This document shows positions 1 to 13,170 of a stretch of DNA of 64,000 nucleotides, one piece after another (the first letter of the stretch is position 1; every line of letters starts with the position of its first letter). Source of the stretch: Mucor racemosus. Its lineage: Eukaryota > Mucoromycota > Mucoromycetes > Mucorales > Mucoraceae. A model generated the notes under the pieces. That model did not search any database. It was not told the origin of the DNA and was given only the letters and a program-made list of their open reading frames with translations. The stretch covers positions 1,736,001 to 1,800,000 of the forward strand of contig JAPEHQ010000012.1 in NCBI GenBank assembly GCA_027405735.1. Reading direction: 5' to 3'. A program made the translations under genes and the position numbers.

Positions 1-2
1 AT

Positions 3-227
3 TTTGGAGATTTTGGCGAGGCAGACGCAATTGGAGGTACCATGTACGATATGTTGGATAATCTTCGTAATGGACGTAAAATGTGTGCAGGATTCAAGGC
101 ATCTGTTTGTGGCATGTGCTATCCATGTCATGGTAAAGGCAATCACTGGAGAGATTGGAACTTTGATTGTGATGATAGAAAGGGTGTTACACTCTTAAAT
201 TTACCTCAACTTACAGTTATGGAATAA
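3..227 (+). CDS. 3' end of an unknown Cys-rich protein (5' partial)
   Basis: An open frame enters from the left edge and runs for 74 codons to TAA at 225-227. The visible C-terminus is rich in Gly, Asp and Cys and contains a CxxCxxC cluster (CGMCYPC) followed by HWRDWNFDCDD; five cysteines in this short stretch suggest disulfides or metal binding. This frame was chosen over the overlapping frame that begins at 4 because it has the more protein-like composition. It is followed by an AT-rich stretch with A-runs that looks like a 3' flank. I do not recognise the family and propose no function. The upstream exons lie outside the window. Confidence 0.5.
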   Translation, partial: FGDFGEADAIGGTMYDMLDNLRNGRKMCAGFKASVCGMCYPCHGKGNHWRDWNFDCDDRKGVTLLNLPQLTVME

Positions 228-978
228 GTTGATATTTCTAATTATTTTATTGCATCTTTCTTTTTTCTTTTTAAAATCATATAATTCTCTATAGTCTATT
301 TTGTAATATATTCTCCCTTCAAATTAAAAAAAAAAAAAAATAAAAAAATAAAAAAAAAAATAAAAGCGCTGGTTTTTTATCATAAATAGAATAATTCATT
401 TTTGTATCACAACATTTAAAAAGTCCAATAATATTTACTACAAGTATGAAGAGTTTATTCATGTCTTTACAGCTAGATATTCGGTTATAATAACATTTGC
501 TAGAACATGTAACATCTAAGCTACATTTACATATTTTTTATTTTTCAAAAAACTAACATGAACAGGTACAGGAGATTTTTTTATGCGAGGATGTACAATT
601 TTGGTCACACATTGAATATGTTATGCGTTTTGCAAGAATGAATACAATAAATCAGAATAAAAAAAAATAGAAGCGGATGCTTCATATGCCAATAAATACC
701 TTGTGTTAATAAATTATACATCAACTAGGCTTTGAGTGCGCTTAAAAATCCTTTAAAATATAGTGGAATCGGCAAAAAAGAGGGAATACAAATAGAAAAT
801 TCCCTAGAACAAAACGACATTCACACGTGTATATCTCATACTAAATGTTGTGAGATCCGAGAGTTAAATTGTAATACAGTAACATGGGAATAATGTATAG
901 AGCAAATCAACGATTTATTGTTTGTTTTGTAACAGTTATGATAATAAATAATGGCATGTGAAAATAAACATTTTTTTT
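228..978. other. Intergenic, convergent 3' ends
   Basis: AT-rich spacer between the 3' end of the + strand Cys-rich gene and the 3' end of the minus-strand fumarate reductase gene. It contains A-runs at about 328-362. I see no ORF or RNA gene. Confidence 0.6.
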
Positions 979-3011
979 TTACTTCTTGAGTGTACCAATA
1001 ATGGCAGAAGGAGCATACTTTTGAACAACATCTGGCTTATGCATCATGTTGAATTCTTCAGTGGCATCACGACCAGCATAGATGAGGATAGCTTTCTTTC
1101 CTCCAGGATGATCAGGAAGGAAATCAGAGACATCCAAGACCTGTCCATTAACAACAACCCAACAGTCATCAGCTTTGTTGTGTTTTGCAACATCTTCTAA
1201 AGAGTATTCTCCCATCTTCTTTGGTTCATCAGCTTTCTTGGCTTCTTCTTGTTGGAGAGCAGCGGCTTGTTGAGGAGCAGATTCAATAGCATTGGGGATT
1301 TCAGCTGATGTATTACCACCATTAGGTAAAGAAATGTCCAAGCTGATAACACCAGGTTGATTAGGATTAACAACAATGTTAATACCAACGCCACCATTCA
1401 AATGTTGACCAATAGCACCTAAACGTTGTTGAGCAACTTGTGTATTGCTGTTAATTAATCGAGAGAACAAATGTTTAGAAGCAGATTGACCTGCAACACG
1501 ACCAAAGACAACACAACCTAAAAGAGACGAACCACCAAGACGATTAGCACCATGAACACCACCACACATTTCACCAGTGGCAAAGAGACCAGGAATAGGT
1601 GTACCATTTGTTCCTTTGATTTCAGCATCGGGAGTAATCTCGACACCACCCTAAATAATAAATAGATAAAAAAAAAAATAAAGTTAATAAATTTTCACAC
1701 ACACACACACAAAAGATATAATCTTACCATGGTATAATGAAGAACAGGTTGCATCAAAGCAACATAGAAATCATCAGTCATCTTGATGGGAACATTATGG
1801 AAGAAACGTTTGCCCCAAGGATCTTTCTCTTTACCATCAGCGATTCTATTGTATGTTTCAAATGTTTGTTCTAATTGTTGGGGAGGGATTCCCATTTCTT
1901 TAGCAAGGGCTTCACCATTTTCAAACTTCTTCATGAGACCGCGACCAGCATAATGGCGACAGTGCCATTCAATTTCCTTGGAAGCAGCAGTATTCAAAAC
2001 TAAACGAATAGGGAACTTGTTCTTGTTCATCATGCCAGTTACATAATCACGGTGACCCAATTCATCACAGAAACGTTTGCCATCAGCATCGAGTAAGAGA
2101 CCACCACAACCACGAAGAGCTTCAGCAGCCAAGAACTTGACCTTGGCATCAGGTTCTTTGGGATCAACTAGACCAGTAGGATGAACTTGTACTTTTTCCA
2201 AATCAATGGTATTAGCACCAACAGCAGCAGCCATTTTGATACCATCACCAGTACAATGATCACCATTAGTAGTAGACAAGTCGTACAATTCAGGGCGATG
2301 TTGTTTAAGCAAAGAATTATCAGTGAAATCAGCAGCATAACCACCAGTAGCCAAGATAACAGGCCCATATTCCTTAAAGATTTGATCGGTAGCACCCTTA
2401 CCAACAAGAACATATTCAACACCGACGACATTGCCTTGGGAATCTTTGATCAAGTTTTCAACCTTGGCCTTTTTAATAATTTTAGCACGAGTTGGTTGCT
2501 TTTCAGCCAATTCTTCGAAGCCTTCCATTAAAGCATAAGTGATTGTCATACCAGGGAATTGTTCTTTGCCACGATGAGTACGAGGGAAAGTATGTCCACC
2601 TAAACGAGAAACAAGAGATAAATCCAATGTAAATTTATCTTGTAACCATTCAACGGCAGAACTAGAGCGACCGGTAAGAACACGGATGAGATCAGGACGA
2701 GCCAAATCACGCGCAGATTTCAAGGTATCTTGGTAGAATTGCTCAACTGAATCCTTGATATTCAAGGCAATTTGAGTACGCGTTAAAGCACCATTGATAC
2801 CAGATGTAGCCTTGGTTGAATTACCACTAATTGTTAGTTAGTAACACATTAAAAAACTCTTAAATTTTTTTCTTAAATCTTTCAAAACATACCCAAAGAA
2901 AGGATTTTTATCAAGCAACAAGACATTACCACCTTGTTCATATACAGTATGAGCAGCAGCAAGACCTGAAAGACCACCACCAACTACAATGATTTGATTA
3001 TTGAGAGACAT
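979..3011 (-). CDS. Fumarate reductase (Osm1/Frd type) with C-terminal cytochrome b5 domain
   Basis: Soluble FAD-dependent fumarate reductase: it reduces fumarate to succinate and helps reoxidise FADH2/NADH when oxygen is short. Three exons join in frame: 3011-2893, 2826-1728 and 1650-979 (1,890 nt, 629 aa). The dinucleotide-binding motif [12 protein letters not shown] lies at residues 9-20. The catalytic region includes [15 protein letters not shown] and HRDYVTG, and the FAD-closing motif [15 protein letters not shown] comes late in the protein. An Ala/Gln/Lys-rich linker leads to a cytochrome b5 domain (last ~78 residues) with heme ligands in HPGG and MMHKP. The protein starts directly at the FAD motif, so no mitochondrial or ER signal is visible and I infer a cytosolic location. 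Several fungal Osm1 homologues carry the b5 extension; S. cerevisiae Osm1/Frd1 do not. Start chosen as the first ATG before the GxGxxG motif. Confidence 0.93.
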
Positions 3012-3769
3012 TGGTTAAAATAATATAAGTAAATGTAGCAAGGAGAGAGAGAAAAAAAAGCAAGAAAAAACAAGAAAAGAAGAGAGAGAAAAAGATGAAT
3101 TGAATCAAAAGCACTTTTTATATGTGCTTCTCTATTAGCGATTTGTGTATACAATGTAATATAACCAACATTTTTACACATTGCAAAAGGTTTGGTGACG
3201 GGTTCAAGTCAGGTGCATTGATTCTTTCCCACTCCACTTTTACTTTGATATATTACATGTTAATTATTTTCCCATTTCGCCATGTGCATCTCTCACACTA
3301 GCATAAAATATAAAACCTTAATAATTACATTTAATGTGATGTTTATGTGTGTTTATATATATATAAATATACAAATAATCAAGAAGCAATTATGCATTTG
3401 AGATGATATTTCAAATCACGCATACATTTTGATTTTGGGTTACCATGACAACCAAAATTTATATTGACATATTGTGGGGTAAGTTCCATGGCTACTAGTT
3501 ATCGCTACAAGTTTAAAACATGTAAAAAAAGGTTTAATAATAATAAAATTATGCATGATTATGGAAAAAAAGAATGTACAAAAAGGAAAGTAAAAATTAA
3601 TTGTTACACGAATGAATGGGAATGGTGGTAAATGAATGATTGGGTATAGTCTTTTTCTTGTAAAAAAAAAAAGGGTATAATTTAAACATAAAATGTGTGT
3701 CGTATACGAGTACATGGCATATATAGAGAAAAAGAAAAAAAGGATTCATAGTTTTTGTCATATTTTGTG
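3012..3769. other. Intergenic between two minus-strand genes
   Basis: Contains the putative promoter of the fumarate reductase gene and the 3' flank of the kinesin gene. Several short ORFs here overlap the last kinesin exon or are low complexity. No further gene seen. Confidence 0.5.
3115..3122 (-). promoter_or_regulatory. Candidate TATA box of the fumarate reductase gene
   Basis: TATAAAAA on the minus strand about 105 bp upstream of the start codon. It is followed by a long pyrimidine-rich tract on the coding strand (3040-3095), a common feature of fungal 5' regions. No transcript evidence. Confidence 0.4.
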
Positions 3770-6700
3770 TTATCTGATTAGTTTGTCCAACGAGTATAAT
3801 TTGTCGATGTTTTTCATCCAATCAGTCATATCAGATTTTGAATTTGCTTGTAAAATGTATGCATTATTATTTGTATATAAGGAAAATACGTTGTTACGCT
3901 ATATAGACATTTAGTATTCTCTTTTTTTCAATTGATAGTCTCTAACCTACTTTGATCATTTGTTCTAGTGCTCGGTTATAATCAATTCTGACATTTGATA
4001 CATTGATAATGCCTTGTTCTTCTGTCTCTGATTGACTGGAGTAAATGTAAATATATGGCCTTATTTTTTTTTGGTTTTGCATAAATGTTAGTCATTATAT
4101 ATTACAAATATTCATTTAAAACTATTTTACCTTCTTAAAACAAACCATCTTTTAACCCATTTATCATCTAAAGCATTTTCTTGGTAGGTTAAATACCCTT
4201 TTTTCGTAACATTATCGCTATCAAATGTCTGTTAAAAATGCAATCTTTCAGATTTAAAATAACAAAAAAACTCTTACAATTCAGTAACAAGCTTAACCTC
4301 AGAGATTAATTTAGATGAATTCCAGGCTTCTTTTTGTATTAAATTCAAGTCTTGCATCCCAGGAATAGGTGGGTCCTGATTAAGAACAATCTAATATGAA
4401 AAAAAAAAAAAAAACGTACGATTAGGCTATGGTGACACCGATTTTCACAATATCAAACTTACATCCTTCTCTATTCCCCATTTACTGTTCCAAATTGTCA
4501 ATACTTTTCGGATCAAATCGGATTGACTAGGCTGCAATACAGAGCTAGAAGTGTTGTTCAAAGCGTCCTTGTCTGCGCTCATAGAACCATGGCTGGTTTG
4601 AGATCGAGCAGTATGTAACATTAATGTTTGCGATGTGGAAGCAACCTGATTTTTTCTAGAAATGCGTTCCTGAATGTGTCGGAAATCATTGATCAATGAA
4701 ACTCCGCGAGGACGCCATGAACCCAGGAATTCTTCTCCAGGCACAAATTTAGATGCAGTATTCAATCGCCATAACTGACTAACTCTGCGAGTCATTGGAG
4801 GACGAAGGTGGATCAAAAAGACACCACTACATTTGTTTAGATATTTATGTGACCCCAAGAGTTTTCTGAGGCCAAAATTAGATGCATCTCGACCTTGAAT
4901 ACGAACAGCAATATCCATACTACATTGGATGGGTTTAGAACATTTCTCAACTTCAACTTCCCATTTAAGATTCAGTAGAATACGAGTTTGTGTAGCTGTC
5001 AATCGGTTGAGAAAAAGACAATCGTGTTGAGATGAATCCCAAGAACCTTGAGCAGTGAGAACACTTGTACCATCATTGTTGTATTGAACTTGCTGACGTG
5101 ATAATAAACGAATTACAATATCTTCGTGAGCAGGTGAATTAATAATACGACCCTTGGCATCTAATAATCGAACATGGCCGATCATTGCTTTAGAGACTTT
5201 GGACCAGATCAATTGACGTCCAGAAGTATGTGATAATGTAATGCAAATGCGGCGTTGTAGACCTTGTCGTAAATGAAAAGCGCCTCGATCTAAAGGATTT
5301 TGAGATACCACTTGAACAGGCATGTATTCACCATTGGGCATAAGCTCACAGATCTGGATCCAAGCAAGAACATCATGTCTTTCAGCAGCTAATAATTCTT
5401 CTTCAGGGCGACGATCTGTTGATACTTGTTGATGATTTTGTTGCTGTTGTTGCTGTTGTTGCTGAGATTGTTGTTTTGATGCCAACATTTCAGCTAATCG
5501 AGGTTTCTCACGTTGATCATCCCAGCGTTCATAAGCTGACAAAATTTTTGGTTGTGCAATACCATAAACTTCAAAAGCAATCATTTTATGCAACAAAATG
5601 TCTTTTGTAGTTTCAGTAACAAGAATAGATAATGTTTGACTGTAATCAAGTGCGATATTGCTGCTATTACCAAACCCACTAATAGGATTAGTAGCAAACA
5701 ATTTTTCAGTGGAAGCATAAGGTGCAATGCCACCAAAAGCAGAGAGTCGATATTGTACATGAATTTGTGTAAATTCAGTTTCATTGAGTCCGATGAGTTC
5801 CAATAAACGAATTTCAAATAGTAATTGTTGACCAATTTGTAAGGCATCATCATCTTCAGCTACCTTTTCAACTTCGGGTTCATTGATATCCAATGGTTCT
5901 GCAGTAAGATACTTGGAATGTGTTCCTGAACGAGCAATTGGAGATACCAATAATCTTAATTTGCCTTTTACTTGACCCGTAATTCGACATAAAATCTCTA
6001 CACAGCTTTCATATGCTTGTTGTTTGCGAGTTAGATTGCGTACAGATACTGAAGCGCTTCCTACAAATGAATATTTTGGACATGGTAATTCATAAAACGG
6101 ATCTTCCCAATTGAAATGCTTGCGATATTGAGGTCTATCAATGAAATTCCGCAAATTTCTCATTTTGTGTAGGCGAGCTTTCAGTTTGTCAAGAGACCAG
6201 ACATAAATGGTTTGATTTTTACGATCAATCACACGAATACCAATGCAAGGTTTAGGGCTACTGATTAATGTTTCGTCTTCTTGATCATCTTGTTCAAATT
6301 GTTGTAAACTGGATGTCTCTTCCCAATGAGATTTGAGTTGTGCGTAATCTTCTTCAATGATTGTAAATTGATAGAGAACACCCTTTTCCAATTCACGGGA
6401 GATAATATTGGCTTCTTTTAATAAAACAGCATGTGTTAAAACCACTTCAGCCATTGTAACATAATGAATTCGTTTCCAACGTTGAAATACATTTTGAATG
6501 AGGTTTGTTTGACGAGGTGAATAAATAGTGATACCACCCATTGGGTTATTATAATCATTTACATGCATGGAGGACATTCGATGTAATTTAGCTTCGTAAA
6601 AACTGCGTTGTAAATCCAATTCCTTTTGATGTTTTTCCTTTACATCTTTAATTTTTTCTTGTATTTTTTCTGTTGGTAAAGGTGATTGAACAACCACAGT

Positions 6701-8786
6701 TGATTCTGTGCAAATACTACCATCATCAACCATAGTAGCTGCAGTTGATAATCGATGTAAACTACTTGATGCAGATTCATCATCGTCAAAATCAGCACGA
6801 CTATCTGTACGAGTTCTTCTGGAATGGCGAATTCTACCGAGATTATCCCATAATTTTTCAATTTCGTCATCTGGCAAATTCTTGAAATTTTCTTCTAATG
6901 CATAATGATTTCGCATAGCTTCTAAACGAGCATAATTCCAATCCATAACATCTGAATTTACTATACCATTGCTGAGGTCTGCGCTTGTAATATTATCATC
7001 ATCTTCTGAATTGCATAAACCATGCGATGAACGATCAGTGCAAGAACTAGCGGTAGTGGCTCTCAGTGCATCGTTTCTTTCTCTACGTACTTCCTCTGGA
7101 TGGTTAAATCTGAATATATGATGATGACCCAGGATGATACGATATCCATTTTTAAGTCGACGAGGTTCACTGATACGAATCCCATTGACAATTGTCATTG
7201 CATCTTTGTGATTTGGATATAATGTCACTGTATTATCTGGTTCAACTTCAAACCAACAATGTTCATCTTGAATATTAGAGCCACTCAATCGGATTTCACA
7301 ATCATTTTTACTTTCTTGTCTACCAACTCGAGTTTTTCCTGCTTTGATCTGATACATGAGACATTCTGACATGAGAGGGTCTTCATTCAAATTGACAATA
7401 AAGGGAATAGTTTTTGGCATGTAAATACCCATGTTGGTTTTATCAATGGTGATGCCTAAATCTTTCAATGCTTGCTCTCGATCTGAATGAATCACTTGCG
7501 TACGCTTTAGTTTTTCTTCCCATGTTTCGTTGAGATTCGCAAGTAATTTCTCTGAACTTTGAAGTTGATCTACAATTTCTTGTTTAGTCATCTTCTTTTT
7601 ATTGCCTTGTTCATCTTCAATAATAAGCACTTGATTAGCATTTGTTATAGCTGAACGAGTAGGCATAGGTGTCTTTGATCCATCATTGCTATTACTGCTG
7701 GTGCTGCCATTATTTTCTTGCCTATAAGCACTGGAAGCTGATAATTCCTCGACTACTTCAGGAGCATACACTCTTAAACGATCTCGAAGATTTGTCAACT
7801 CTTCCTTTAATTCACGAATCATCTTTGCATTGGGATCTTCGTTCACAACAGCCTTGTTGTGAATCTTTTTTGCTTGATCAGCATATCGAAGTGTACTCAA
7901 AGTTTCATCATAATCTGCTGGCGAAATAGCTGCAATCATGGCAGTTTTAGAATTTCCACCCAATGAATCCTTAAGTAACCAGGTCAATACTGAATCACGA
8001 TATGGAATAAAGACTTCCTTTTGTTTTTTGCCGTTTTTTTTAGGTGCTGCATCTTGAATTGATTGATCTGCTAGACCAGAAATGACTTTTCCAAGTGTTG
8101 TTAATGATCGATTGATATTGGCACCTTCTTTTAAACGAGCACCAGTAGCACCAGTACTATTAGCACGTTCACTACCAGCTAAATCTACCAAACTTTATGG
8201 ATATATGAGTTTGATTCATATGGTTCTGATATCTATAACAAACAATAAGCGTACCTGATACGAGCTACTTTTTCTGTTTCTAATTTTGTTGCTTCATCTA
8301 GTCTGGTTTGAGTCAAAAATAATGTGAATACAGCATGAGATCTCGAAGAAGTTTCATTCATATTTGTTGCAGCAATAGTACGAGCTTTATTGCCTTCGTC
8401 CATTAAATGATTAATATCTTCATAAGATCTTACAACTAAACGGGATAGATCTTCAACATAAGGTCCAAGGGATGGATGCTCACGGACTTTGAGGTTACCC
8501 TTATTTTTAGGGTTTAGCAGATCACGGACTTTTTCATTATAAATTTCAATATAGGAAACTTCCACTCGATAAGTAAGATTGGGTTGTGTTCTATCTCGTA
8601 TACGGTTAAATAATTCCTCGCAAGTTTTTGGTGTGATACCTTTATCTTCGCCATAACCCATCTAAATAAGAATTAACAATCATATCTTTTAGGGAGGGAA
8701 ATCTATTTATTTTATACCATGGAATATGATTTTCCTGAACCAGTTTGACCATCTAGTTGTTTATTTTAATACGAGCAAAATGGATA

Positions 8787-8817
<31 letters not shown>

Positions 8818-9121
8818 ACTTACAAGCAAAAATACAGCAATTATATCCATCAAATGCATGATTCAATAAATCTTCACCTAAATCATTATAGACCATTTCC
8901 TGATCTGCATAAGTTGGATCATTTTTATCTGCAGACCAATACGACTTATCAAAGGTAAACGCTTTCACATCTTCCATATCACGATTTCCTTTATGATCTG
9001 GTGGTTTAGTGATGATTGTTTGATCTCCTTCCATTCGAATTAAACATGTAGCACCACGCGCAAGTTCTCTAGAGTTTAATGGACGGCATCGAACAACAAC
9101 TTTGATGTTTCCACCACTCAT
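3770..9121 (-). CDS. Kinesin-3 motor, Unc104/KIF1A-like
   Basis: Microtubule plus-end motor that moves endosomes and vesicles. Eight exons: 9121-8824, 8752-8718, 8661-8255, 8192-4463, 4390-4278, 4217-4131, 4059-3951 and 3898-3770; all junctions keep frame (4,908 nt, 1,635 aa). The N-terminal motor has the P-loop GQTGSGKS split by intron 1, switch [12 protein letters not shown], and switch [10 protein letters not shown] interrupted by intron 3. A neck coiled coil ([14 protein letters not shown]) is followed by an FHA domain at about 540-620 ([16 protein letters not shown]), a KIF1B/DUF3694-type region, and a pure glutamine run of about ten residues near 5430-5480. The last four exons encode a PH domain ([46 protein letters not shown]) that binds phosphoinositides on cargo membranes. 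The large exon has its own stop at 4445, so an annotation ending there would lose the PH domain. Confidence 0.93.
8783..8818. repeat. (TA)n/(GATA)n microsatellite in kinesin intron 1
   Basis: Alternating TA followed by GATATA units directly downstream of the intron 1 donor. Likely length-polymorphic. Confidence 0.8.
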
Positions 9122-9564
9122 TCTATATGAAATATGTGAGTTGAGATTGTTTGTTGGCTGTAGATGATATTTAAAAAAAGTTGCATACTTGATTAAAATT
9201 TATTTTCTATAAAAAAAAAATGATTTCAAGTAATACAAAGAATATATAATCTTGTAGTTGTACTAGGTTCGCTTTTCTCTTATTAAATAGTAGTCGTAAA
9301 TGCTCTTCTTCAAGTTGATAAGTGTATTGATTTTCTCTGTAATTAAAAATAAAATAAAATAAAATAAAAATAAAATAAAATAAAAAAAAAAGAAATAAAA
9401 AAAAAAAGGGGGAGAGAGATAGAAAGGAAAAGGGGGGGAAAAAGAACCACAAAAATAAATGCTTCAAGTCTTTTATTTAATTAACAAAAAGAGAACCAAA
9501 GAAGGGGGGGGCAAGGCAATATAAAAGTGAAACTAAGACGTACAAAGCATGTTACACGTACAAT
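9122..9564. other. Kinesin upstream region
   Basis: Spacer between the kinesin start and the 3' end of the acyltransferase gene, both on the minus strand. It contains degenerate (AAAAT)n/A-runs and a purine block with G-runs at about 9338-9445, which is pyrimidine-rich on the coding strand. An 86-codon Phe/Leu-rich ORF here is a low-complexity artefact. Confidence 0.5.
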
Positions 9565-11820
9565 TTATTCGCTTTCAGAATCATCCGAAGTGCTGCTAGT
9601 ATTTGAATTAAAATTGAACAAATTCTTGTCATCAAGCCATTTTGTTAAAACCTTTGGTGCAATATCCAATCCATTCAAAATCCTTCTTGATTCAATCTTT
9701 TCATGTAATTCCATCTTGTCAAATTTACTCTTATCAAAATCACTTAATGCTGTTGACCCATTTTCATCAACAAATGCTGTAATTGTATCAGACAAGTTTT
9801 CTCTCATTTTACGTAATTCAGCTGCACCGTCAGGATTACTCAATGACAAGAATAATGGCCTTAATGAGTTGTAAATATCAACGCTGTTTTCAAGTACCAA
9901 AACGCAAATGTATTGGATAAATGGTAATACAACCCAAACAAGACATGAAAGTCCAAAAGAATGGGAATAGCCGTTGAAATACAGGTACAAGAATAACAAA
10001 AATGAGTAGAATCCATACAATGCAGGCATACCAACCAATGCAACTAAAATTTTCCAAGTTGCAAGTACATCACGCGCGGCAATTTTGACAGAGGAACCTG
10101 CTAATGCCTCTATTTATGTACAAATCACATGAGTATACTGCATAGCACAATTTTGCCTTTTTGAATTCGTTTAAATTGAACGAATATTAAATTTTACCTT
10201 CTTGTTTCTTTTGACTAATCACAAGTGCTAAAATAATCAATGGTGAATTGATCAAGAGTCTATTAAAATGTTAACATTTTGTTGTGTTGTTTGTTTTATA
10301 AATACTGACGATGGAAAACCAAAAATTGCTAAAAAAACGAGTTTTATAATACGAGAAATCAAGATGGGTGCAGCTGAATAAGCTGTATATTGTCTTCTAG
10401 CGACTTGATAATCCCTCAAACCAAAATACTTTAATGTATTATTGTATGCTTTAATACGTTGTGCCAAATCAACTAACCGAGGATCCTTTTCGAAATATCT
10501 ATATCCCAACAAGAATCGTCGATTTAATTCAACTACTTGATCGATGGTTAGTCTATGTTCTGCTGCAGGTTTATACAAACGACGTGCAGTAGTAATAATC
10601 TACAAACCGCATCATCATTATCGTTAGTATTCATATATTTTCTTTTTCATTTTATACGACAGAAATGTACTATACCATAAGTGTATCATAACTGGGTGCA
10701 TTGATTGTAACACTTTTGAGTCCCTCATAACCAGATTCTAATACTCTAGATATAGCATCATGCTTGGAAGCTCCACCTTTGATATAGTCCTCTACTAATT
10801 CAGGTTCGATTGAAATAGGTACACCATAAGAAATAACGGCGCGTGATCTGAAACGATGAGGATGAAAGTAATTGAGACCAACAGGCACAATTTTGACCTT
10901 GAGGTCCTTGTTTTCAGCCATAGCACTTAGTGCCATGATGGCAAAACCAGCTTTTTCATATTAGCTTTTATACACAATTTCTAGAAAGAAGATACCACCT
11001 TACCTTTTAATGGAAGCATTTCTGATCTATCATGGCTACCGCCTTCGGGGAAAATAACAATAGATTCGTTCTGATTTAATCTTTCATGCACCTTTTCATA
11101 CAAAACACCTTGATCGACATGAGGAATGATCTTGAATGCAGTGGAGTTGGAAATATGTTCAATGGCTTCAGGTGTCAATTCTGTCTTGAGTCTTAATTCT
11201 GTATCAGAAATGACCTCGGTAATCACGAATGAAAGGGATTTGGAGAGTACAATAATATCTCTGGGTGCTGCTTGAGCTTTGAATTGGGTATCTTTACCAT
11301 TCAATGTAATAAGGGAATCTTTATTCACCAATAACTGACCCTTCCCTTTTGTAGCGAGGTCTTGTGGGCGAATAACAGGAACTTTACATACAAGAATTAA
11401 TACCAAATATACGGCAACCTTTGTATACATAAACTTACTTGCTTTTAATGCACGAGCAGCTGCTCCAACAATTTTACGCTTAAAAGAAGATTCTGCCATT
11501 AAAGGAGAAAATCTACGGGGATTTGAGATAATCACCATCCCAGGGTCTACAAATCTACAATACCAAATTAATTATCTTTTGCCATGATAGCCAAAATATA
11601 TCCACTCACTGGTTTGCATGAGGAGCAACGATAAAAATACATGGGCCTTCTCTGGGTACATTATGAGCACCACTATAAATGGTTTTCTTTTGAGTTATTT
11701 TCAATCTCATTAAATATGATATCATGTACATATACATTACCTCACTTTGATTTCTCGAAAGAATACATCAGTAATCAGTTTAAAAAGCAATTTTATACCA
11801 TCATATGCATCTTTAGTCAT
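9565..11820 (-). CDS. Glycerol-3-phosphate O-acyltransferase, Gpt2/Sct1-like
   Basis: Makes lysophosphatidic acid from glycerol-3-phosphate and acyl-CoA, the first step of phospholipid and triacylglycerol synthesis, in the ER membrane. Seven exons: 11820-11741, 11672-11610, 11554-11004, 10950-10676, 10599-10310, 10259-10198 and 10109-9565; frame is kept throughout (1,866 nt, 621 aa). PlsC-type motifs are visible: APHANQFVDP (H45 and D51, the Hx4D catalytic pair, split by intron 2), FPEGGSHDR (near 216) and the VPVGLNYF block (near 250). Hydrophobic segments in the C-terminal half (exons 5-7) are consistent with ER membrane anchoring. The tail is Ser/Asp/Glu-rich. Yeast Gpt2/Sct1 are somewhat longer (about 740-760 aa). 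The exon 5 donor is a weaker GTCAGT. Start chosen as the only upstream ATG that splices in frame to the acyltransferase core. Confidence 0.92.
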
Positions 11821-12400
11821 TTTGTTTAAAAATAATAATAATAATAATATTAACAAAGAAGAGAGAAAGAGAAACGCATCACGTCAAGTTTTTGAAACAA
11901 ATTTATACAAGGTTATCTTCACATGAAAAAAAGCAGTGGACTTGCAATATGTGTAACACAAATCTAAAAAGAGTTTGCAGTAATATATAATTTAAAGGAG
12001 GCGCAACATCGTGTGGAGTATACTATATTTATTATTTGAATAGCTGCTATTAGACATCTTACACATGGCTCAAATTGTATTTAAAAAAAAAGAAACCGAT
12101 GAATATTATAAATCAATTCCTCGGCCCATTTGCAGTGTATTGTATTGTATTGTTTAGCATTGATAAGACTAAAGTAGTAAAACATTTTAAACACAAGGTT
12201 TAGCTGGCCAATCGTGATTATCTTTTGGCTTTCAATTGGGATGCAATGCAATCAGATCAGGTTATACATGATGTAAATAAATACAGATGTATTTTTTTTC
12301 GCTGTATTTTAAACGTTCTAGCATGGGACAATCCTTGGTACTTTTAGTGAATATAATAAGCGCACAAAAATATCAATTGTCTGGTTATATATTATATATG

Positions 12401-12437
<37 letters not shown>

Positions 12438-12580
12438 TTTCGGCTGGAATTTTCATGTGATGATCCATAATTGAAAGTTAATATATTGAACGAAATAATG
12501 TTAATTGACTTTATGCTTAAATAGCATACGTATTTGTAAATAATTCGGTATCATTCATATATATCTACTGATATAAATCA

Positions 12581-12617
<37 letters not shown>

Positions 12618-13170
12618 TTTGATCTGTAACAATTTTTCAAAGAAATCTGTTGTGTACCCAAATGTAACCGCCTTAAACTCAATTGTTGCAATGTACAACA
12701 ATATATCAAATTTCTACATTATATAATGTTTGTAGAATCTTTTATAAAGCGCTTTAAAAGATTTTCTGCTAATATAAAGTAAAATGCAGCTTCAAAAAGA
12801 AGCAGCTGGTGCCTTTCTTTCTTGACCCCCTTTCGCTATATTCTGTAACAATTGTAAACCTCAATTCCTGAAACGCCATATTTCTAAAACACGGCTCCAG
12901 TCTGACTGTACCTAAATATAGGTTATTCGGATGTATCTTAAAAGTTATGCTCGTGTTTAAGATGCTTAATTTTATAGAAATCCATACACCAGCCACAGAA
13001 CAGCAACGAGTGTACAAGAATAATGTTCAGATTTCTATTGTTCCACTTTTCTGAGTGCTGAGTACTGCATAAAAGTGCCTTTTCTACATGTAGTACGATT
13101 ATATCGCAAACATCAAACCAGATGTGATTGGACACTCATGTGTCGTCTGTGCATTCGTAGACATTAAGAC
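11821..13170. other. Intergenic with microsatellites
   Basis: Left edge of the gene-free compartment and upstream region of the acyltransferase gene. Holds (AAT)n at about 11829-11849, (TA)n at about 12400-12433 and a run of 31 T at 12584-12614. No convincing ORF. Confidence 0.6.

Noticed and set aside
4445..4462. Kinesin stop codon at 4445
   Set aside because: A GTAAGT donor at 4462 and in-frame downstream exons encoding a PH domain show that the gene continues to 3770.
9207..9467. 86-codon Phe/Leu-rich minus ORF
   Set aside because: Translation of A/G homopolymer tracts in the kinesin upstream region.
12938..13135. Overlapping minus ORFs at 12769-13135
   Set aside because: Short, no domain, no supporting splice structure, at the edge of the repeat compartment.
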